Source: Cyclobacterium jeungdonense (GTDB taxonomy: Bacteria > Bacteroidota > Bacteroidia > Cytophagales > Cyclobacteriaceae). Taken from it: 64,000 nt of DNA. The notes under the pieces were generated by a model that was not told the DNA's origin, did not search any database, and was given only the letters and a program-made list of their open reading frames with translations. The stretch is taken from NCBI RefSeq assembly GCF_010994275.1, contig NZ_WMCD01000001.1, positions 868,001 through 932,000 on the forward strand. The letters run 5' to 3'. Position numbers and translations under genes: made by a program. Shown here one piece after another: positions 58,712 through 64,000 of this stretch (positions are counted from its first letter, which is position 1; each line of letters starts with the position of its first letter).

Positions 58712-61189
58712 ATGAATTCCTTATTGACAAAATTTTTATTTACCTGCTTTTTACAACTGATCCTTTGTTTTCCCATTTTTGCACAAATTTCTATCTTGGG
58801 AAGGCTCAAGGATGCCAACGAAAACAGCCCCATTGAATACGGAAGTGTCGGTTTGTACGACAGGTCAGATTCCAGCCTGGTGGCAGGAACCGTCACAGAG
58901 CCGGATGGGAAATTTGAACTAACTAAAGTCAAACCCGGCGCCTATTACCTACTCATCCAGTTTATGGGATATGACCCCTATGTGATGGAGGAACTGGCAC
59001 TTAGCCCGGGGCAGTCGCTGGATCTGGGAACCATCACCTTATCCCCAAACGAGCAATTGCTGGAGATGGTTGAGGTCTCAGGAACTCGTTTTACTACCAT
59101 GCACCAATTAGACCGGCAAGTATTCGAGTCGTCGGAATTTAGGTCGGGGCAGGGCGGCACGGCCATCGATCTGATTCGAAACCTTCCTTCCGTAAGCATC
59201 AACGCAGCGGGGGAATTATCCGTAAGAGGATCGACCGGTTTTGTGATCATGCTAAACGGCAAACCCGTGCAATCCGATCCTTCAGTCATCCTGGGCCAAT
59301 TGCCTGCCAATGCCATCAAAAACATTGAAGTCGTGACAGCTCCCTCAGCTAGGTACGATCCGGAAGGAAAGGCCGGGATTATCAATATCACCACGGAGAA
59401 AGGTGCCACCGACGGGACTTTTGTACAGCTCAATACCCGAATTGGAGCCCCCAGCATACAGGATTACGACAATAGGAAAAAACCGCAACGGTATGGAGCT
59501 GATTTTACGCTTAATCACCGGAAAGGCGATTGGGACATTTCCCTGGGTGCCAGTTACCTGAGAAATGACATCAATGGCCGGAGAATAGGAGATGTATATA
59601 CCATAAGGGGAGACACAACCACCCGCTTTCCATCAGAGGGTGAAAGGGGTTTCGATGAGGAAGCCTATTCTGGTCGCTTTACAGTAGCCTACACCCCTGA
59701 TGCCAACAATGAATTCAGTCTGGGTTTTTACGGAGGGATCAGGGGCAAAGACCGGACAGCAGATATCCTTTACTATGATAATCATGCTGAAATCGGAGGC
59801 GAAAGGCTGTATTCCATGCAATATTTCAACGAAAACCTGCGAATCCGGCGAAGTGATTTTGCTTTGGGAAGCTTCGATTATACCCATACATTTGATAATG
59901 AGTCCAGTATCTCCAGTTCTTTTCTGTACGAATACACCATGTTGGGAGGTCCGACCACCAACCGCAACCTGGGTTTTCCGAATACCGATCGGATATATCA
60001 GGACGAATACAATACCAATGACAATCCCTTGCACGGGATTCGCTGGCAGGTAGACTACGAATCCAAACCAACTCCCTGGGGAATCATAGAAACAGGCTAT
60101 CAGTTTAGAAACCTGGATCATCAGGGAGATTTTGTTTACGAACGAAGGAATAATGAAACGGGCGAATTTGAATTGGTACCTGAATTTTCCTCCAATGTGG
60201 AATTGACCCGGGTCATCCATTCCGGATACGGACAACTAACCGGACAAAAAAGCAAATGGGACTATTCCATCGGTGTACGGATGGAATACATGGACCGTGA
60301 ACTGCTGCTTCAGGACAAATCCAACACCGTAGACAGCCTTTATACGTACGATTTTTTGCTACCCTATCCTTCTGCCAGCATACAATATAAGTTGGGAGAA
60401 GATACTCGGCTGAAGGGGGCATACAGCCGAAGGGTGGAACGAACAACCACTTTCAAAATGAATCCTTTTCCTGAACGTGAGCATTCCGAAACCCTGGAAC
60501 AGGGAGATCCCACCTTACTACCTGAATTTATTGACCTGGTAGAAACCGGATTGGTAAGAGACCTTGGGGAAAACAGCGTCTATGGTACGGCCTATTACCG
60601 GCATGTAAAAAACCTGGTCAACCGGGTAAATACCGTTTATAACGACACCATATTGAACCGGATCTATTCTAACGTAGGAAGCGGGAGGTCCATAGGAATG
60701 GAAGTGGGCCTGGAACTAAATCCCAGCAAGAAATGGAAGGTGTTTGCAGGGGGAAATCTTTACCGTTACCGGATCAGGGGAAGCTTTGATGACCGGCCGA
60801 TTAATAATGCCGCTTGGGTCTATTCCATAAATGCCAATACCAGTTTTGACTTCTCCTCTACCTTTAGTGCCCAATGGTCGGTCAACTACCTTTCTGACCG
60901 AATTACTGCCCAGGGAGAAGATTCGGATTTTTTATCCCCCAACCTGGTGCTTACAAAGACGTTTATGAACGACCGGCTCAATGCCAGTCTGCAATGGCTC
61001 AACATGGACATGGGCCTTCTTCGTACCAATGAGCAACGGATCAGCACCTGGAGGGAAAACGAATTTTATACCACCACGAATTACGTGCTGGAAGTGGATA
61101 TGGTGCTACTGAATCTTAGCTACACCCTCAATCCTTCCCGTGATAAATCCCGTTTTATTAAAAGCGAATTTGGTGAAAAGGAATTCTAA
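58712..61189 (+). CDS. Outer-membrane beta-barrel receptor, TonB-dependent/carboxypeptidase-like type
   Basis: ATG 58712 (825 residues) begins the signal peptide LTKFLFTCFLQLILCFPIFA; an in-frame TTG at 58661 is unlikely. A carboxypeptidase-regulatory-like domain covers about 25-110 (GRLKDANENSPIEYGSVGL...). A plug-like domain follows (SGQGGTAIDLIRNLPSVSIN, VIMLNGKPVQSD, NIEVVTAPSARYDPEGKAGIINI). The rest is a beta barrel with many alternating aromatic strands. This outer_membrane_beta-barrel type lacks an obvious SusD partner. It probably imports or senses a compound that the AraC regulator upstream recognises. Confidence 0.9.
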   Translation: MNSLLTKFLFTCFLQLILCFPIFAQISILGRLKDANENSPIEYGSVGLYDRSDSSLVAGTVTEPDGKFELTKVKPGAYYLLIQFMGYDPYVMEELALSPGQSLDLGTITLSPNEQLLEMVEVSGTRFTTMHQLDRQVFESSEFRSGQGGTAIDLIRNLPSVSINAAGELSVRGSTGFVIMLNGKPVQSDPSVILGQLPANAIKNIEVVTAPSARYDPEGKAGIINITTEKGATDGTFVQLNTRIGAPSIQDYDNRKKPQRYGADFTLNHRKGDWDISLGASYLRNDINGRRIGDVYTIRGDTTTRFPSEGERGFDEEAYSGRFTVAYTPDANNEFSLGFYGGIRGKDRTADILYYDNHAEIGGERLYSMQYFNENLRIRRSDFALGSFDYTHTFDNESSISSSFLYEYTMLGGPTTNRNLGFPNTDRIYQDEYNTNDNPLHGIRWQVDYESKPTPWGIIETGYQFRNLDHQGDFVYERRNNETGEFELVPEFSSNVELTRVIHSGYGQLTGQKSKWDYSIGVRMEYMDRELLLQDKSNTVDSLYTYDFLLPYPSASIQYKLGEDTRLKGAYSRRVERTTTFKMNPFPEREHSETLEQGDPTLLPEFIDLVETGLVRDLGENSVYGTAYYRHVKNLVNRVNTVYNDTILNRIYSNVGSGRSIGMEVGLELNPSKKWKVFAGGNLYRYRIRGSFDDRPINNAAWVYSINANTSFDFSSTFSAQWSVNYLSDRITAQGEDSDFLSPNLVLTKTFMNDRLNASLQWLNMDMGLLRTNEQRISTWRENEFYTTTNYVLEVDMVLLNLSYTLNPSRDKSRFIKSEFGEKEF

Positions 61190-61198
61190 TTATCGAAT

Positions 61199-62599
61199 TC
61201 AGCCTTTTAAAAGCTGCCCCAATACCATCAATTGCCGCTCCAGCTTGTCCGACCAAGGTAGGCCATAATTTAGACGCAGGCAGTGGTGAAATTGGTTTTG
61301 AAGCGTAAACATCCTTCCTGGCGCGAAGCTAATTCCCTGGGATAATGCGGGGTCAAACAGTTTTCCAGTATCTACGCCTTTTGCCAGTTCCACCCACAAT
61401 ACGAATCCCCCTTGGGGCCGGCTTACCTTGGTATCGGCCGGAAAATGATCCGCGATGGTACGGATAAAATGAAGGGAATTGGCATGCAAGGTCTTTCGCA
61501 GCAATCGCAAATGCCGCTCGTAGCGATCGTTTTCCAAAAAAAGGCCAATGGCCTCCTGAGTTAGCGCCGTGCCGGAAACGGAGTGGAAGAGTTTTAACTT
61601 TAAGATGTCTTTCATGTATTTGCCGGGAGCCATCCAGCCTACCCGGTAGCCCGGAGCCAGCGTTTTAGAAACAGAACCACACCACAGTACCATCCCTTCC
61701 TGATCAAAGGCTTTACAGGGCTTGGGCCGGTTTGCTCCAAAATACACGTCTCCGTACAGATCATCTTCTATTAATGGAATTCCATGCCGGGCAAGAACCT
61801 CTACAATTTCCCGTTTATTTTCTTCCGGCATGCAACTTCCAAGAGGATTATTGAAATTACTGACCAACAAACAAATGTCTATTTTCCCGATAGCCGCTTT
61901 TATATCTTCGGGACTTACTCCAAACACGGGATGGGTGGGGAGTTCGACCACCCGAAGTCCCATGTTTTTTGCCAGTTGCAGAATCCCGAAATACACCGGG
62001 CTTTCTACGGCTATCCGCGTGCCGGGCCTTGTCAATGCCATAAAGGCAAGGGAAATAGCATGCATGGCTCCCGAAGTGCTGACCAGGTCCTGTGTTCCTA
62101 AATTACCCGACCAGGTAAAGGACCACTTGGCAATGTTTTTCCGTAAACGAAGGTTACCTTGGATGTCATCATACCCAGTTCCCCCGGAAGACAAAGTTTG
62201 CGTTGCTTTCTGCAGGCATTTATTTAATCTGGCCACAGGAAAAAAGCTCTCGTCCGGTACACTCAGGGATAGCTGAGTGATTTCCTTGTTGACAAAATTA
62301 CGGAAAACCTTTCCAATCAACCCATCGTCTGCGGGATCGGCAGGATGATTTTGGGGCATGCTCGCGTCGGGTACCGGCAGTCGTTGATCTGCTTTTTCGC
62401 AGACAAAAAACCCCGCCTGCGGCCGGGAAACAATGCAAGATCTGCTTTCCAATACCAGGTAGGCTTGAATAACCGTATTTTTGCTCACCCCATATTCCTT
62501 GCTTACGGTGCGAATGGAAGGCATCTTATCCCCTACTTTCAGACTGCCTTTCTTAATAAGTCCCTCAAAATTAGTCGCCAACTCCTGATACAATGTCAT
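61199..62599 (-). CDS. MocR-type regulator: GntR DNA-binding domain fused to PLP aminotransferase domain
   Basis: The 466-residue protein has an N-terminal wHTH of the GntR type (about 1-70; MPSIRTVSKEYGVSKNTV, GFFVCEK) and a fold-type I aminotransferase-like domain with N250/N251 in NFNNPLG, D279 and Y282 and the PLP lysine K312 in SVSKTLAPGYRVGW. Members regulate vitamin B6, GABA or amino-acid genes using PLP as ligand. The target is not evident; it converges with the receptor gene and is divergent from the DinB-like gene. Confidence 0.93.
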   Translation of the reverse strand: MTLYQELATNFEGLIKKGSLKVGDKMPSIRTVSKEYGVSKNTVIQAYLVLESRSCIVSRPQAGFFVCEKADQRLPVPDASMPQNHPADPADDGLIGKVFRNFVNKEITQLSLSVPDESFFPVARLNKCLQKATQTLSSGGTGYDDIQGNLRLRKNIAKWSFTWSGNLGTQDLVSTSGAMHAISLAFMALTRPGTRIAVESPVYFGILQLAKNMGLRVVELPTHPVFGVSPEDIKAAIGKIDICLLVSNFNNPLGSCMPEENKREIVEVLARHGIPLIEDDLYGDVYFGANRPKPCKAFDQEGMVLWCGSVSKTLAPGYRVGWMAPGKYMKDILKLKLFHSVSGTALTQEAIGLFLENDRYERHLRLLRKTLHANSLHFIRTIADHFPADTKVSRPQGGFVLWVELAKGVDTGKLFDPALSQGISFAPGRMFTLQNQFHHCLRLNYGLPWSDKLERQLMVLGQLLKG

Positions 62600-62733
62600 T
62601 TATTCTTGCTTTAACTGTACCCTTCAAAATTAAATAAATTGTATCTGTAACCAATGATTATTCCTTCGTTTCTTTGTCATCTCATATGGATTTTTCGTAT
62701 TAGGGTTATCCATTCCCTCCTGAAATAGTATCA

Positions 62734-63261
62734 ATGAATTTGGAAGTTCTAAAATACCCTATTGGGAGGTTTCAGCTCCCGGAATTGGTTACCGCAGAAA
62801 CGGTGGATCAAGCGATCCTGGCTATTAAACGTCTTCCGGAGAATCTGAAAGAGGTGCTGTGCAATTTATCGGATGAAATGCTTGAAAGAAAGTATCGTCC
62901 TGGGGGTTGGACCATCCGGCAAGTGGTGCATCACCTTGCGGATAGCCACATGAACGCCTACATGCGTTTTAAGTTGGCTTTGACGGAAGAAAATCCAGTT
63001 ATTAAACCCTACAAAGAGAATCTTTGGGCAGATCTTGCCGATAGTAAACTTGGATTGGATGGATCCGTTAATATACTGACAGGTGTCCATGAACGATGGG
63101 GTTACCTTATGCTGAATATGACCGAAGGGCAGTGGAATAGAAGGTTTTTTCATCCGGAGCGAGACAAATCTATATCCCTGCAAAGCAATGCCTTGCTGTA
63201 TCATTGGCATGGAAACCACCATTTGGCCCATATTCATCAAGCAATAACACTAGAAAATTAA
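62734..63261 (+). CDS. DinB/YfiT family metal-dependent thiol transferase-like protein
   Basis: The 175-residue four-helix-bundle protein has the metal-ligand histidines of the family: H67 in RQVVHHLADSH and H162/H166 in GNHHLAHIH. It belongs to the YfiT/BstA group (putative metal-dependent hydrolase or bacillithiol S-transferase). In Bacteroidota the thiol substrate may be bacillithiol or another low-molecular-weight thiol. The aminotransferase gene starts 19 bp downstream. Confidence 0.88.
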   Translation: MNLEVLKYPIGRFQLPELVTAETVDQAILAIKRLPENLKEVLCNLSDEMLERKYRPGGWTIRQVVHHLADSHMNAYMRFKLALTEENPVIKPYKENLWADLADSKLGLDGSVNILTGVHERWGYLMLNMTEGQWNRRFFHPERDKSISLQSNALLYHWHGNHHLAHIHQAITLEN

Positions 63262-63280
63262 CCAATTATTAAGACATATC

Positions 63281-64000
63281 ATGAACGAAACTGAAACCCG
63301 AAAACCCGACTTTGATTTTGAAAACTTCACTTTTGGGGTTCAATCTACCGATCGAATGCTCCTGGCTGCTTACCAAAAGGGTGAGTGGACGGAATACCGC
63401 ATTGCTCCGGTACAGTCCATTTCCTTATCTCCATTGGCCATGTGTTTTCACTACGGGCAAACAGTATTTGAAGGACTCAAGGCCTTTCGGATGACGGACG
63501 GCAAAATAAATATATTCCGTATGGAAAGCCATTGGAAACGAATGAACCGCTCTCTGGAAAGAATGGCCATGCCGCCTTTGCCTCGTACTCTTTTTATGGA
63601 TGGAATTTTGGAGCTGTTAAAAATGGAATCGGATTGGGTAATCGATGATCCAGACTATTCCCTTTACATCCGTCCGTTTGTCATCGCTACTGAAAATAAA
63701 TTGGGGGTGGATGCTTCGCAGGAATACTTATTTATGGTGGTATTGTCTCCTATGCGAGCCTACTATAACAAGCCACTCAAAGTAAAAGTAGAGACCGACT
63801 ACATCCGATCTGCCAGAGGAGGCGCCGGTGCAGCAAAAAACGGAGGTAATTATGGTGCCTCATTACTTCCTCAAATCAATGCCAAAAAAGAAGGATTCGA
63901 CCAGATTATCTGGCTAGATGCCAAAGAAAAAAAGTATATTGAGGAATCGGGAACCATGAATATTCTATTTATTCTGAATGGCAACACACTGGTCACACCC
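63281..64000 (+). CDS. ilvE: Branched-chain-amino-acid aminotransferase, 5' part only
   Basis: ATG 63281 starts a frame open to the window edge (240 codons). It shows fold-type IV PLP aminotransferase features: FHYGQTVFEGLKAF, KINIFRMESHWKRMNRS, YSLYIRPFVIATENKLGVDAS and the PLP-lysine region GGAGAAKNGGNYGASL. Residues KYIEESGTMNILF near the end match the cofactor Glu region. It makes or degrades Leu, Ile and Val in the cytosol. The remaining C-terminus lies beyond the window. Confidence 0.92.
   Translation, partial: MNETETRKPDFDFENFTFGVQSTDRMLLAAYQKGEWTEYRIAPVQSISLSPLAMCFHYGQTVFEGLKAFRMTDGKINIFRMESHWKRMNRSLERMAMPPLPRTLFMDGILELLKMESDWVIDDPDYSLYIRPFVIATENKLGVDASQEYLFMVVLSPMRAYYNKPLKVKVETDYIRSARGGAGAAKNGGNYGASLLPQINAKKEGFDQIIWLDAKEKKYIEESGTMNILFILNGNTLVTP

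Noticed and set aside
59633..60235. 200-residue minus-strand frame
   Set aside because: Lies inside the outer-membrane receptor gene on the other strand; no family features.

Overview
This window reads as chromosomal DNA of a member of the Bacteroidota, most likely a marine or aquatic Cytophagales bacterium of the Cyclobacteriaceae type. That placement is inference. It rests on moderate GC with AT-rich intergenic gaps, weak or absent Shine-Dalgarno sequences, occasional promoter motifs of the Bacteroidota type (TAnnTTTG near -7), many exported proteins and lipoproteins, an outer-membrane beta-barrel receptor with a carboxypeptidase-like N-terminus, and several families common in this group (PVC-type heme proteins, DUF1080, DUF6807/PmoA, FG-GAP proteins, split transketolase). 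I found no rRNA, tRNA, CRISPR array, insertion sequence or prophage.

Layout. 1-5.7 kb: end of a fumarylacetoacetate-hydrolase family gene, an exported M23 peptidase, a BCP peroxiredoxin, the two halves of a split transketolase, and an exported PmoA-like protein. 5.8-7.0 kb: a tandem duplication of a small secreted PepSY-like protein. 7.4-12.2 kb: housekeeping genes (argS, a glutathione peroxidase, menA, a double-domain universal stress protein, an eIF1/SUI1-like factor). 12.7-15.5 kb: a Ktr/Trk potassium uptake pair whose two genes are separated by exactly three 91-bp tandem repeats. 15.6-18.6 kb: a nitric-oxide module (hemerythrin protein and quinol NO reductase) with palindromes upstream of both genes. 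19-28 kb: small exported proteins, a pirin, an FG-GAP protein, two duplicated amidohydrolase lipoproteins and a large PVC-type heme lipoprotein. 28-36 kb: a large cytosolic transthyretin-like protein, a deacetylase, hydrolases, a probable N-terminal glutamine amidase of eukaryotic type, a molybdopterin-oxidase pseudogene and two short-chain dehydrogenases. 36.5-38.8 kb: a ketodeoxygluconate operon (kdgK, a YhcH protein, eda). 39-44 kb: an exported methyltransferase, a thioesterase, a SulP transporter, DUF6629 and Uma2 proteins. 44.4-55 kb: an SGNH-like protein, a second PVC-type heme protein, an exported alpha/beta hydrolase, a SulP-carbonic anhydrase fusion and a DUF1080 lipoprotein. 55.4-61.2 kb: a histidine kinase, two AraC regulators, a cupin and an outer-membrane receptor. 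61.2-64 kb: a MocR regulator, a DinB/YfiT protein and the start of a branched-chain aminotransferase.

How the genes may work together: the exported PVC-heme, DUF1080, PmoA-like, SGNH-like and amidohydrolase proteins, with the KDG kinase and KDPG aldolase, suggest oxidative use of plant or algal sugars. This is inference from family associations, not proof. The most unusual items are the 91-bp repeats that reproduce the start context of trkA, a carbonic-anhydrase domain fused to SulP that has lost two of three zinc ligands, a bacterial NTAQ1-like amidase, an SGNH-like protein without the usual Ser and Asp, an AraC-type direct-repeat operator, and several gene remnants (Uma2, molybdopterin oxidase, a beta-strand-rich protein abutting pirin).
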